From contig JBBDHG010000125.1 of assembly GCA_037951165.1 (NCBI GenBank), forward strand, positions 1 to 64,000: a DNA stretch of 64,000 bases, written 5' to 3'. The position numbers and the translations under genes were made by a program. Source of the stretch: Lophius americanus. Lineage: Eukaryota > Chordata > Actinopteri > Lophiiformes > Lophiidae. Positions 1 through 11,089 of the stretch are shown piece after piece. Numbering within the stretch: position 1 is the stretch's first letter; the number at the start of each line of letters is the position of its first letter. Below the pieces are notes generated by a model. That model was not told where the DNA came from, searched no databases, and saw only the letters and a list, made by a program, of their open reading frames with translations.

Positions 1-49
1 CTGGGACTGGAGCCGGGAGGATGAGGAATCCAAAGAACTGAATGAGGAT

Positions 50-105
50 GGGCGGAGGATGGGAGGAGGATGGGAGGAGGATGGGAGGAGGATGGGAGGA
101 TGTGT
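50..105. repeat. 11-bp minisatellite (GGGAGGAGGAT)n
   Basis: About four to five head-to-tail copies of an 11-base purine-rich unit, nearly identical to one another. The same strand stays purine-rich for another hundred bases. Likely a length-variable locus. No coding or regulatory role is visible. Confidence 0.85.
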
Positions 106-1830
106 GGATCGGCGGCAAGAGAGCTGAGGAGGGAAGAGAGCCGTATTTAAAACTGGGAGCAGCTTGTTGATTGGTTGACATGAGGGGAGAAGTGGTAGCC
201 ATTGAGTAAAAGTGAGCAGCTGATGAGAGGGGAGTAACCAAGCCCAATTGATAATGAGTGAGACAGAATGGGAGCTTGTGACAGCAGGACAGCTAGGAGA
301 GAAGGGAGAGATAGCTGTGGTGAGTTTTATTGTCTTCTGTATAACATAAAGTCATGAAGTAGGAAGTGCAGTTTTTGGCTGGTAGCAACATAACAGCAAG
401 GAAGAAAAAAAGCTAATCTGTTAGCATGGTGCTAGCTAACCATAATAGTTAACAGTCTTTACAGTGAAACATACTTCCTTGTTAGCATGTAGCTAACAAG
501 ATAGAAACAAACTTCTTTCTACCTCAGAGCTTTCAAACGACAAAGCGACCATGGGCAGAAGGGGCTGATGGTCCGTTTTATTTCTTGTTTACACGTACAG
601 TGTATGGAATAAAACATGTTAAATTGTTCAGTGTATGCCCACCTAAAGTAGTAGTTATAGTAACTTCTTTAATTCTAATAATCATAATAATAATGATACT
701 GACAGAACCGTAACCATTGTCGTGTTTTAAATCTGCAAGGACAAATATATTTACGTTGTAATTGTAAAATACAGCTGCTGCGGGTGAATTATTGGGAATT
801 TGTTTTACAGCATTGAATCATGTAGTTAAATGCTCTTATAATTTTGATTTGGCTATTTACAGTGTTCTTTTCAGGCTATGACTTACTATTCACAATATAA
901 TATGTATAATATTAAGATATAATATACATTAAATATTATTATTACTATTATATAACATATATTATTAACTCAGCTTTTCTGGCATCGGAGAATTCGACTC
1001 CAATTCAAATCCAAACCCATAGGAGGTGGAAATTTTTCTTAGCTGCTATCAAGTGAATGCTCCGAGCAAATCCTTTTAAATGGCACAATATGACTTTTCA
1101 CCATTTACCAAGGGATCAGCAGTCTGAGGGTTCTTCTGATCCGAGCACAGTCCTTGCTGCTGAGCTGTGTAACTAGCTTCCTCGGGTTTGTTTACATTGG
1201 GCCGGGCAGCAAAGCCAGGGAGCCGCTCACTACTGTATGAATGAACTCATTTATTCCGCACAGCCTGCTACTCAGACACTCGGGTGGGCAGGGGGAGCAC
1301 GGAGGAGCACAGTGGGGTGGTCCCGTGTGGTTTTCTGCGGTAGATTTGAATAGGGAGAGTGTGTGCGGGTGTGAATGAGGGAAGTGATGTGAGAGACAAG
1401 TGCCACTTGTAAGGAAAACAACCAAAAGCTGCATGATTTATTTATTTTTTCTACCCGTCTCCCCTCCTCTCCCCTCTTTTACATAAAAGGTTGCGTTAAA
1501 TCTCCTCCTGTGGAAAAAGAAACGAGGCTTTTAGCCTTGAAGATAGATGAGAAATTGAACTCAGAGGGGGAGAAGCGTAAGATGTGTGCGGACCGTGGAA
1601 TCCAAATAAGAAAAAAGAAAAAGAGACAAGGATCATTTACAAACTGTAGCAGTTAGAGGAATTCCCTCTGCTCTCCATCTGTCTGCTCTTCTGACCACAA
1701 TCCCCCCGTCTCCTGTGTCTTACATTCAGTCTGTCTGTCCTCACCTTTGGCTCCTCTGTGTCTCTACCTGGAACAAAACCACTCCAGAGAACTGCCCGTC
1801 TTTTAAGCAGTTGTATGAATGAGTGTGTGA
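106..1830. other. No gene seen; AT-rich unique DNA
   Basis: No credible exon. At 420-500 the motif GTTAGCATG/GCTAGCTAAC recurs in both orientations, which suggests remains of a dispersed repeat. At 895-965 there is a run of A/T dinucleotide mixtures. The rest reads as unique sequence. Confidence 0.6.
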
Positions 1831-1835
1831 CTGTG

Positions 1836-1856
1836 TGTGTGTGTGTGTGTGTGTGT
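1836..1856. repeat. (TG)n microsatellite
   Basis: Short pure TG run of about ten units. A GGA-rich stretch near 1978-2003 lies just downstream. Confidence 0.9.
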
Positions 1857-2009
1857 CACGGTTAACGAGGCTCTTAAAAGGTGGCACCAGGCTAATGAGC
1901 CCATGCATCTGCTGCACTAGCAGATTAACCCGGAGAGACCTGGACAAGATTGGGACCAATGGACAAAGGGCACAAAGAGGAGGAGGAGGAGGGGGAGGGG
2001 GGGACAATT

Positions 2010-2890
2010 TCTCACCCCTTCTAACAAAGATAGAAAAAAATAAATATCCCATTAAAAACACTATAATATTATATTTATTCTAATAAAAAAACAACCCATT
2101 TCATTCCTTTTTTTCACATCGACCATTTTCAACTCTTGGTTTCCGCACTATAAAACGTTGAAGTGGTATAAACAACAATAATAATAATTAATAATGCATA
2201 TTATTTTATTGCCAACTTGTTATTCTTTACATTATAGTTTATTACAGACTGCAGCAATGTATTGACAAATGCAGCAATTTATTTATTTTTTTATTATCTT
2301 TTTAGAATAATTGAAGTACACACATTTTAAATATAAAGCTTGTCATTCTCAAACAATCATGATCTTTGTTTTACTTCAGGGTGATTTGAATGAACTGTCT
2401 TTATTTCTACATTAACCTTCACAGAAACTTCAATATGCAACTTTAGCTTCAACAATGGTTTCTTTTCCTTTTCCTTTTTAGGATAATCTGTGAACTCCCA
2501 TACAAGAAGCAAATATCATTTTAGAATTTAAATTAAACATAATTCCCTCTCAATCATCAACTGTTTTGAGTGAAATGGTAGAAAACAGCCGGGACGCTGC
2601 CCCCGTAACAAACAGAAAGTATGTCAAATCCAAAAAGGGACATGGGAGTAATTTCACTTCTTCAACTGAAAGTCATAGAAACAGATTTTACTTTAAAGCT
2701 GGTCGGACGAAGAGGAACCGCTGATGAAATGTGCAGACTTCTCTATCCTGTGATCAGAGATCCTCCTGGTTGAGTGTTTCACTGCTCTATCCGTGCATCA
2801 ATTATTCAAATCGAAGAAGTGGTGTTTCCAAATAGCCAGAACGGGTCACCTTTCCTCTCCATGTTATTGTACTATTGAGCTCTCCAGTCG
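2010..2890. other. No gene seen
   Basis: AT-rich DNA with frequent TTATT/AATAAT runs around 2170-2330. No open frame, splice pattern or known repeat that I recognise. Confidence 0.55.
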
Positions 2891-2893
2891 CAA

Positions 2894-2936
2894 AGTGCAT
2901 TATAAATTAAATGTATTATTATTATTATTATTAAAC
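2894..2936. repeat. Retroelement-like tail ending in (ATT)n
   Basis: GTGCATTATAAATTAAATG followed by (TAT/ATT)n. The same string with the same kind of tail recurs at 10828-10862. Finding an identical non-repetitive lead plus a trinucleotide tail at two loci is typical of the 3' end of a retroposed element. The source family is not certain. Confidence 0.55.
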
Positions 2937-3086
2937 GTCCCTGGTTTTATTTACCGACGTATGAGGTGAAGGTGTCTCATGTTTGCCTCTAGTCCAAAAC
3001 GATGGAGGGGAGTGTCGTTTATTGGTGGTCCTCACAGCATAAACAGCAGCAGCCATTTGTTTTGCCAAGACAGACACATTTTTTAG

Positions 3087-3120
3087 TATATATATATATA
3101 TATATATATTGAATATATAT
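3087..3120. repeat. (TA)n microsatellite
   Basis: A TA run of about 23 bases, interrupted by TGA and then a second short AT run. Confidence 0.9.
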
Positions 3121-3250
3121 AAAGTGCAGGTTTTCACCACATCCTGGTCAGGTAGAAGCACAGAGCTGCTCCACTGAAATATTTATGTGATATAGGTTTT
3201 TTTATGTTGGACTGCTGAATCATGAACCATACATATGGATTCATCGGACA

Positions 3251-4105
3251 ACTGGACCCACGCTGTCGTCCCTGACGGCAAGGGAACCTCCCCAAAAAGC
3301 CCCTAATCACTTGCATCGTACAAGCAGTACCCCGATTGAAGTCCATCGAAACGCTGCTAGGGTATCCCAAGGCAAAGGGATTTCAGGGGCGTGGTCAGAC
3401 CAAGAGTGATTCAAAGAACCCAATGTACCGGCACCGATACAAATCATTTTTGATACCTTGTCCGTAATAGAGACACCGTGGAACACTTCTGGAGTCAGAC
3501 CTGGGAGAGGAGGTCTTTGGGGAGCGTCTGGTGGCCGGGCTCAGCCACCTGCAGGCATCGGCGTTGGGTCGAGTGCAAAGCAGTATGGGTAGCAGCAGCA
3601 GTAACAGTATTGATTGAAATTCTGAAATCAAATGTGGGGTTATATCAGAAAAATTATGTTTTATTTAAAAAAGAGCTCCCCCTTGTGAGTAAAATATGAT
3701 ATGACATATGCAAGAAAGATCTCTACTGTTGAATTCAAATGCCCCAAATATGGACTGAACCAAAGCAACAGTTAGTAAGCTCTTCTTTTTTCATAAACAG
3801 CTAACCCTAGTGAGTAAAATACGAACTCTTAGAGTAGGTTATGATATATAATATGATATATTCTTGATAGATCTCCTCCAGTTGATTCATATGCACCAAA
3901 TTGGGACAAAATCGGACCAAAGGTCAAGAAATTATGGCGTTTTGGAGTAAAAGCTGCTTCTGGAGTCTGAAATGTACAACCAACATATCTCACAATCGAT
4001 CCACTCGTGCGAGGAAGGCACTAAGGTTTACGTCGGTATAAAAATTTGTAAATGATCCATGGAATAGTTGTTCAGTTATTGTATTAACATGAAGGATCTG
4101 CAGTG
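3251..4105 (-). repeat. Family A dispersed repeat, copy 1 (interrupted)
   Basis: Reads on the minus strand. The end nearest 3251 carries the family's terminal hairpin (GCTGTCGTCC...GACGGC) next to CCAGTT, a variant of the CTAGTT found at the ends of other copies. The body at 3640-4090 has the shared motifs: AGCTCCCCC-TGTGAGTAAAAT, TTCATATGCACCAAAT, CACTAAGGTTTACGTCGGTA and AATGATCCATGGAATAG. The two parts are separated by a foreign insertion at about 3345-3611. No open frame is preserved. Assigned by reading shared motifs across at least nine loci in this window. Confidence 0.75.
3345..3611 (+). mobile_element. Insertion nested in family A copy 1
   Basis: About 267 bases interrupt family A between two near-identical flanks: GATTGAAGTCC at 3334-3344 and GATTGAAATTC at 3612-3622. 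These look like a target-site duplication of at least seven bases. The insert contains TGGGAGAGGAGGTCTTTGGG and GAGCGTCTGGTGGCCGGGC at about 3506-3542, which resemble a repeat lineage common in teleosts that I cannot name with certainty. It ends in a GCAGCAGCAGTAACAG stretch. A truncated retroposon is the likeliest explanation. Confidence 0.5.
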
Positions 4106-5415
4106 GGCTGCCTTTTTGGGGGCATAGTATATTTTAAGCAAGTCCAGAGTTTTTAAGAGAATTTCTATTTATTTTCCTGTAACTTTACCCTTTTTTACAA
4201 ACGGAATCATTTGTAAATGGTTTCCCAAAATGTCATTAAACTGTTCCATATTGAAAAAGAAAAGTGCGCAGGAGCAGACGTGCCTAGAAAGACTTTTTTC
4301 CCGGCCCACGGAATTAGCGTGAAAGTTTGATTATGTCTATTCAAGTCTGTGGGAGCCTGGATTGTGGAAGATTGGAGACAAAACGGAACAAAAAAGAGAA
4401 GTTGGAGGTAGGACACAGTCGTACCCGAAGGCATATAAGAGCAGCAAGGCAGAGAAAGAGAGAGAGAAAAATGTCGTGTGATAAATATTACAATAAATGG
4501 TGGCGAAGACAAAGGGATACCGCAGGCAGCAGAAGGGAAAAAAAGACGGAATGAGACGGGGCAGGAGAAAGGCTGACAAAGTGGGGAAAAAAGCCAGAGC
4601 GGAGAAAAAGGGAATTAGATGCAAAAGGATACTTGAAGCAAAGGAGAAGCTGTTCTGCAGCCTAATGGCCTAGTTTCCCCTGCTTTAGAGAATTCCCGCT
4701 GTAAAAGGAAAGTTGTAGAGTGAATGTGAATGAGCAGGAGTGTGAAAAACAGAGAGTGGCCGGAGGAGAGAGAGAGAGAGATACAAAAGGTACGCAGAAG
4801 AGTTCCCAGGTTTCCTTTTGGTGCCGGGGGGTTGGGTGTGGGGAGGGGGGCGGTCTGTGAAGTTGGACCGGGGGTCCATTTGAGACAGAGAGGAGGAGAA
4901 GGAGGATGATGAGATGCTATGATTCAAGTGACAGGGAGAATGCGTAATGTCAGAAAACGCTGGCTTGAACGGCCTCGGCGCTCTGACGGGTCATTATTCA
5001 TGACCCTCCTTGAAGAAGCTCAAGGTTGGAAGAGAGAGAGTGAACAATCATCAGACTTTAAACCCGCGTCGCTGTTCAGGATGAGTGCAGAATACTAAAC
5101 CAACAGAATACTACAGAAGGCCTGCAAGATACAGCCGTTTAATATCGTCTGCGGTAAAAGTTAGTTCTTTTTGAAAGTCTCTCATGAATGTGTCATTGTC
5201 ATAAACGTTTATCTTCTAAACGCTTCTCTAGCTGTAAAGAGTTCAAAATCTGCTGCATGGAAACAGAATCAGCGCCAGAAAGGAAAATAGTGTCTTGGTT
5301 ATCCGCGGGTTTCCACTTCAGCGCAAGTTTAAAAGATTGTTTGCATGCGCGGTGGCGCACCTGTGAGATTCTGTTAAACTGAAGAGGAGATTCTGCAGAC
5401 CATAATTATAATTCT
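4106..5415. other. No gene seen; purine-rich block
   Basis: No exon recognised. The + strand is strongly purine-rich from about 4430 to 5045, with many GAGA, GGAGA and AAAGAG runs. This asymmetry produces misleading open frames on the minus strand rich in Ser, Leu, Phe and Pro. Confidence 0.6.
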
Positions 5416-5419
5416 GAAC

Positions 5420-5735
5420 TTGCCGCCGCCGCGGCAGATCCTTCGTGTTTGTGTGACTACTCAAAAACTATTTCACGGATCGTTTTTTAAAATTTAAAAC
5501 CCACAGACCTTAGTGTGAGGAAGAAGTGGATCGTTTTTTTGGAAAAGGTCGGTTGCATGTTTCTGCCACCAGGGGAACCCTTATCTACAAAGGTTTTTAG
5601 GGCCATAATATACCAAAACGTTGGTCCAGTTTAGTCCAAATTTGGTGAATATGAATTGATTCAAGGAGAATCTATCACATTTTACCCTAACGGTTAATCT
5701 TTTACTCACTATTTTTTTTATAAGGTGCTTCAACA
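5420..5735 (+). repeat. Family A dispersed repeat, copy 2 (5' part)
   Basis: Starts at GCCGCCGCCGCGGCAGATCC and carries TTTCACGGATCGTTTT, CACAGACCTTAGTGTGAGGA, AGTCCAAATTTGGTGAATATG and TTTTACTCACT in the same order as other + strand copies. It stops before the terminal hairpin, so it is truncated at its far end. Confidence 0.75.
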
Positions 5736-5957
5736 GTGCGCCAGAGGTTTAAGGAGGGCTCAAGATAAACATTCCTTCTCGCCAAGTCGCAAATTGTTTT
5801 CTTTTTCTAAGCTGCTATAAGCATATTTTATTTCTGAGAACCACCCCTGTGTTTAATCTATAAGGGTTTGTGGAGAAGTCGCAAGTAACTAGAAGCCTCT
5901 CAGATGCATTTACAGATCCTACAATGGCGGCGCTATGATGATCCACCTGCTCCGAAT

Positions 5958-6058
5958 CTAATAGTTTGGCATTGTGATCGTGACTCCTGTAGTCAAAGTG
6001 TTTCCAGTGGGAAACACTTTGACTACAGGAGAAACAACATGGCCAAACCAATTAGAGG
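5958..6058. repeat. Inverted repeat with perfect 22-bp hairpin core
   Basis: The arms at 5984-6005 and 6010-6031 are perfect reverse complements around a 4-base loop (AGTG). Similarity continues outward imperfectly: TCTAATAGTTTGGCATTGTG on the left against the complement of CACAATGG-like sequence ending near 6058. So the whole inverted repeat has arms of about 48 bases. Either a foldback element or a product of replication template switching. Confidence 0.9.
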
Positions 6059-6202
6059 GAGAGAAGGATGCATGAAAAATAATACTCAACATATTCCACT
6101 GTGTCCAGTTAAGCCTCAAAATCTAAATAGCTGTTCTCCTTACCAGAACCCAACCTCTCACTGAAATCCATTCAAAATGTTCTGAGTCACCCACCCACAC
6201 AC

Positions 6203-6209
6203 TTGTACA

Positions 6210-6252
<43 letters not shown>

Positions 6253-6948
6253 ATACACACACTCACACACACACACACACACTCACATATACACACACAC
6301 ACTCACAGACACAAAAACATTCAAACACACACACACTCATACACACACTCACACACACACATACACACACACGCACGCACACACACACACACACACATGC
6401 ACTCACACACAAACAAACAAACACTCTCACAAACACAGTGACATACACACACTCATACACTCACACTCACACATACACTCATACACACACAGACACACAC
6501 ACACACATACACTCATACACACATAATCACAAACACACACACACACTCTCAGACACATACACACACACATATACACTCATACACACTCTCACACTCACAC
6601 ACACAAAAACACTCAAACACTCACACACATGCACCCACACACAAACACACACACACTCTCACGTGCACACATGCAAACATACCCAACACAAACATACACA
6701 ACCACAAGTGTACACACATGTGTACACACACACACGAAAACATACTGATACACCCACAGACACTCACACACACACACAAACACCCAACCACCCAAAAACA
6801 CACATACACAAACTCACACATACAAAACACTCACCCACCCAAACACATATACACACGCACCAACACACACAGACAGAAAGACAGACAGACAGACAGACAC
6901 ACACCCACCCACACATGCACGCACACACACACGCACACTCACATTGGC
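6203..6948. repeat. Compound CA-rich satellite-like array
   Basis: About 745 bases of nearly unbroken CA repeats with recurring interruptions (CTCATACACACACTCACACAC, GCACGCAC, CAGACAGACAGACAG). The interruptions recur in blocks, so the array grew by amplifying longer units and not only by dinucleotide slippage. All long frames across it are Thr-His or Cys-Val repeat artefacts. Confidence 0.95.
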
Positions 6949-6949
6949 A

Positions 6950-8820
6950 TTAATCACATAACCTTCTCCGACTCTCACTTGTTGAGGTAATAATCAAATG
7001 TTTCTGCGGCTCCTCTCAGCTCTCTGTAGTGTTTTATCTTCTCTCAGCTCATTGTTTTTTGTTATTTTTTTACTTCCCACAGCTTTATCTTTTCGCTTCA
7101 GTCAAACCTCTCTAGCCTAAGCGTGAGTTCCAGCTAGTTCCTGTTCTGCACCAAAATACACACAAACTTTGCTGCAAGGCGGTGAAGGATGGAGGGTGCT
7201 GAAGGTCAAAAACTGATCAAACAGTACAGTAGAGGTCTCTCTTAGATTCCTAAATTGACCAAAAACAGGATGTTTGTGAAGATTGTCATTCATCCAGGTG
7301 TTGGTAATCCTCTAAAGAAGAATCTGCAGCAACCCTTGGAAGCCTCTGAAGCCTCCTCTGAGAAATTAAACACCTTCTGGTTTAAAACAGAAGTCCAGTT
7401 GCTTTGAATTCAACTTTTTTTAACAACACAGCAATGACAAAAAAAATAGCAACAACATTTTCCCTAACATGTTTTATATTGATATAATTTCCTCAGAATA
7501 CGTTAATTACAGAATAAATGTAATACCGACCTGCCGTTAATGTACTGAGATTGTTAAATGGGTTTAAAAACGTCCATTAAAGACAGAAAAACAAGCTGAA
7601 AATGAGAATTACGTTACTTCACAAGTTAAATATGATGTAGGTCACCATGGTTACTGCATATTCAAAGTTGGTCCACATCATTTAGATGTGTAATATACTG
7701 TTTATTACAAATGTTACGACATTTTTTGTTTTGAGTTTCTGCTGTCTAGAAGTAAACGTCATGATCTGGTCGTATCCCGCCGATAAACTAGAACAGATAA
7801 AAATATGTATTTTATCATAATTTATTCTACTGCTTATAAAAGCATTTTAATTCAATCACAGGTTAGATTTTATCTCAGGAGTTATGGGAGTGCAACTGCA
7901 GAGTAAATACTTAAAATCAATTTCCATAATAACAAGCAAATCAGTTTATGGCATCTAGACCACAATCGTTATTTATGTTTATTATTATAAGAGCGTATCA
8001 AAGCAGACTGTCTGACTTTCTTTAATTCTACTGGACTGATTTGTTTATGGCCATGAATCATTTTTTAGGTCTCACCCAATCTCAGATGTCATCAGTCAGA
8101 TGATTGTTGTGTTTTCAGCCACAGCTTTGAGAACAAGGGAGTCTCTCTCACATCCAACAGTCAACTTTCAAGGTCGTAAATCAATTTAATCTCACCCAAA
8201 TGATGGGAATGATGTCTTTGGCTCCAGCGCTGACTTGGAAGAACGCTCAGTGTTTCTCTGAGAGAGAAAAAACGCGGCTCCCATTCCCGGACGGCTGGGA
8301 CAGACAAATGTTTTTATTCAAGCCAGTCACAACCTGCTCGCAAGTTCGCATTAAACGCCTCATCCGGCATTGTTCTCTCACTCCCACTTCCTGATGTTTG
8401 AGAAGATTCTCATCAGTCGTGTTCCCTCACTTTTTTTTCACAGTGCTGTCTAGTCTGGGCGGATTTGGTGCGACAAAATCAAATTGCTTATGTGTCACAC
8501 CTGGAAAACCTCCAGGATCTCGGGTCTTATCGGAAAAAGGATAATCTGGAAATACTAGATTGTGTCTTGTTTTAGTAGTTCGAATCATAAGCTTCCGTTT
8601 AAACAGCAAATTATGAATATTATTCATTATTTTATACTTGATTATTAAGATTTTAGATCCAGCATACTAATTAGTAGCATTAGTATAGTTCTGCCTTATG
8701 CCTTTGATGTTACCCTTTAATTTTTACTTTTAAATTATATTATATATATATAATATATTATTTATTTCATAGAAAATATTCAATTTTTATTATATTAGCT
8801 GACTGTTACTTTTTACTCTG
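6950..8820. other. No gene seen
   Basis: Unique-looking AT-rich sequence with a short TATATA patch near 8740-8760. No exon, RNA gene or repeat recognised. Confidence 0.55.
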
Positions 8821-8826
8821 TTCTAA

Positions 8827-9000
8827 AGTGACATCGACACAAATAGGACTTTCTCAATAGACTCGGTTAAAGCCTCGTCCTTAATCGCCCCTTTAACCGG
8901 TGGTGTCCCCCAGGGATCCATCCGTGGCCCCCTACGCTTTAGCATATACATGCTACCACTGGGTCATATAATAAACAAGTTCAGAAACGTTGTTCAATAA
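8827..9000 (+). pseudogene. L2-like LINE reverse transcriptase fragment
   Basis: A short + strand frame encodes a recognisable piece of non-LTR retrotransposon reverse transcriptase. It reads RTFSI, then about ten residues later APLTGGVPQGSIRGPL (8887-8934), then SIYMLPLGHII, ending at a TAA at 8998. GVPQGS is the conserved RT block just before the catalytic YADD region, and the SLYMLPLG-type continuation is typical of the L2 group. The expected LGPLLF has become RGPLRF. There is a TAA directly upstream (8827), and the YADD block is missing. A dead, 5'- and 3'-truncated copy. Clade assignment is from memory of the family. Confidence 0.82.
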
Positions 9001-9049
9001 AAATGGAGACTCAAAATGAGCTCAACCAAACAGCTGAGAAGCACATTAA

Positions 9050-9190
9050 AAGGTTATTGATGCTAAGCTAAGCTAAATTGCTGCTACCTGTGGGTTCGTA
9101 CAATAATAGTGGTATCAATCCTCTCATGCACTTCTCTGGCAGAAACTGAATCAGCTCAGCTCCCAAATTGTATCACCATTCTTTAAGAGT
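9050..9190 (+). repeat. GCTAAGCTAAGC-type dispersed repeat, copy 1
   Basis: Carries ATGCTAAGCTAAGCTAAATT, GCTGCTACCTGTGG, AATAGTGGTATCAATC, GGCAGAAACTGAAT and an ATTCTTTAA end. The same ordered motifs recur at 35500-35665. I know this kind of sequence as a common non-coding repeat in percomorph fishes. Confidence 0.7.
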
Positions 9191-9224
9191 GCAGAATCCT
9201 GAAACCCAACTCTAAAGAAGTAGC

Positions 9225-9325
9225 TTATAAGAGATCTATAAATCATTAATAAATCATTTATAACAATCCTTTGGTTGTTATAAATGACATCTTATGAGTC
9301 CCTTATAAATGATACCTTATTGGTA
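9225..9325. repeat. Possible palindromic MITE fragment
   Basis: TTATAAGAGATCTATAAATC and ATTTATAACAATCC-TTTGGTTGTTATAAAT form an interrupted palindrome, and CTTATAAATGATACCTTA repeats the theme. The TTATAAATGAT phrase is frequent in fish MITE-like repeats. The boundaries are uncertain. Confidence 0.35.
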
Positions 9326-9329
9326 GTTG

Positions 9330-10310
9330 GAAAAAAAAAGCCATCCTCCATGTTACTTTAAGTATAGTACAGTTGTTGATACATGATATTTGACGTAGAA
9401 ATGAAATCATTTATTAAGCAAACTTTGCTCTGCTTTAATTTCATTTCACTTTATTTTTCCTACCAATCATGAAATCTGGTCACATCATGCAGCTAACGCG
9501 GCCCAGCTGCTTCCATGGAGATCGCCTTACCTGTAATATCCGCCGTCAGATGGTTGACCCTGCTGCGGTCACTTATTGCATACATATGTGAAAACAGTAA
9601 TAATTTAACTATTTTTTAACTGATTGTTTCAAGGAAGCATTAATATCACACAGGCACAAACCACAGCTAGTGAAAAAATCACGGCAGCCATGACTCCAAT
9701 ATATTTCAAAGGGCTTCAAGTAGTATTTAAAAGAGGTCCAACTTATGCATTAAGATGTTCTATGCAGTTACAGATTCATCAGACTGGACTAATTTAACTT
9801 GGATGAAAAAAAAAGAATAAAAAATAGGATTTCTCAGAAAATGCTATACAGCTTTCATTTTTTAAAACTTAGTTACTTATTAGTTTTAAGACAGTAGACA
9901 TGGCTTCAGTCTGACTTTGTCTCATTGGTTTGGCGTATTCAGTTTGGCTTTTGGCTTTATGTGTTTAGAGAGAATAATAAGAAAAGAAAAGAAAAGTGAG
10001 GGGAAAGGGTTTTAGTGTTGCCCATTAATCGGGGTTTGGACAATTTGTTCTTTCCTGGTTTGTCTGGCTTAGGATGATTCGGAAACATTTCCCAATCTCA
10101 TCGTGTTGCTGAAACTTTGATGCAAAGTGATGACTCAATAATGGTCGATGATTGTTTTAATTGTTTTCTATGTATAATAAATAAGTGTCAGGCTTCCTGC
10201 CAGCTTTTTCTCAAACGAGGCTTGGACTGAAATCAATCAGGCCGGGTTTGACTCAAGGCTTCACTCGTCTTTGTGGAGCCTTGGGTAGTGAGAGACTTCT
10301 TAACTTAAAA
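9330..10310. other. No gene seen
   Basis: AT-rich unique sequence with a minor AAAAGAAAAGAAAAG run near 9978. Nothing codes. Confidence 0.55.
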
Positions 10311-10315
10311 AAGAA

Positions 10316-11085
10316 CTAGACCTACTCTGTCGTCCCCGACAGCAAGGGTAAATCCCCGAAAAGTCCCCAATCCCCTTCGTTGTACAAATAATTCCCCAGA
10401 TTGAAACCTTCAAATAAAATGTGATAGTATCACCACAGTAATTTAGTTAAAGGAAAAAAAATCTCCCTAAATTGAGTAAATTATTGGATTAGTATGCGTC
10501 TAAAATATGATATAGCTCAAAAACTTTTTTTGATAAAACTCCCCCTAGTGTCCAAAATCAGTCCAGTTCTTCTGGACTAATTTTTATGTCGGCATATTAT
10601 TTCATAATGATCCATGAGATAGTTTTTGAGTTATGAACAGAAAACACTGTATTTCATGTTGAACCAATTCAGTTCTTGCTCAAACTAAGAACCCTGCAGG
10701 TCTTAAGTTTGATAAAATGATCCTTGACAGCTTTTGAGGTATGCCTGGAAAACAGTGTTTTCCACAAAAAAAGCTCCCTTTAGTGAGTAATATGTGAACT
10801 TTTGGAGTAAAATATTAGTAGTGCATTATAAATTAAATGTATTATTATTATTATTATTATATTAGTCAATTCAAAAGCAACAATTTTGGACAAAACCATG
10901 GCCTTTTAATATTTGTGAGATAAAGCTCCCCCTGGTGTAGGAAATATGGAACCAAACATTCCCAAAATCCCTCCAGTTGTTCCTCACACTAAGGTCTATG
11001 TGGAAAATAATCCATGCAATCGTTTTTTGAGGTATCATGTTGACAGGGAGGACCCCCACAGCGGCGGCGGCGTTCAAGGGAATCT
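10316..11085 (-). repeat. Family A dispersed repeat, copy 3
   Basis: Near-complete minus-strand copy. On that strand it ends in a hairpin with arms at 10327-10332 and 10337-10342 (CTGTCG/CGACAG), then AGTAGGT and CTAG (10316-10319), followed by TT. The other end has GCGGCGGCGGCGTTC (11060-11074). Between them are CTCCCCCTAGTG, TCATAATGATCCATGAGATAG, CACACTAAGGTCTATGTGG and TAATCCATGCAATCG. The (ATT)n retroelement-like tail at 10828-10862 sits inside the body. Confidence 0.8.
10828..10862. repeat. (ATT)n-tailed element inside family A copy 3
   Basis: Second occurrence of GTGCATTATAAATTAAATG plus (ATT)n, also seen at 2894. Its position inside family A suggests a tiny 3' fragment that inserted after family A did. 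Confidence 0.5.
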
Positions 11086-11089
11086 ATTT

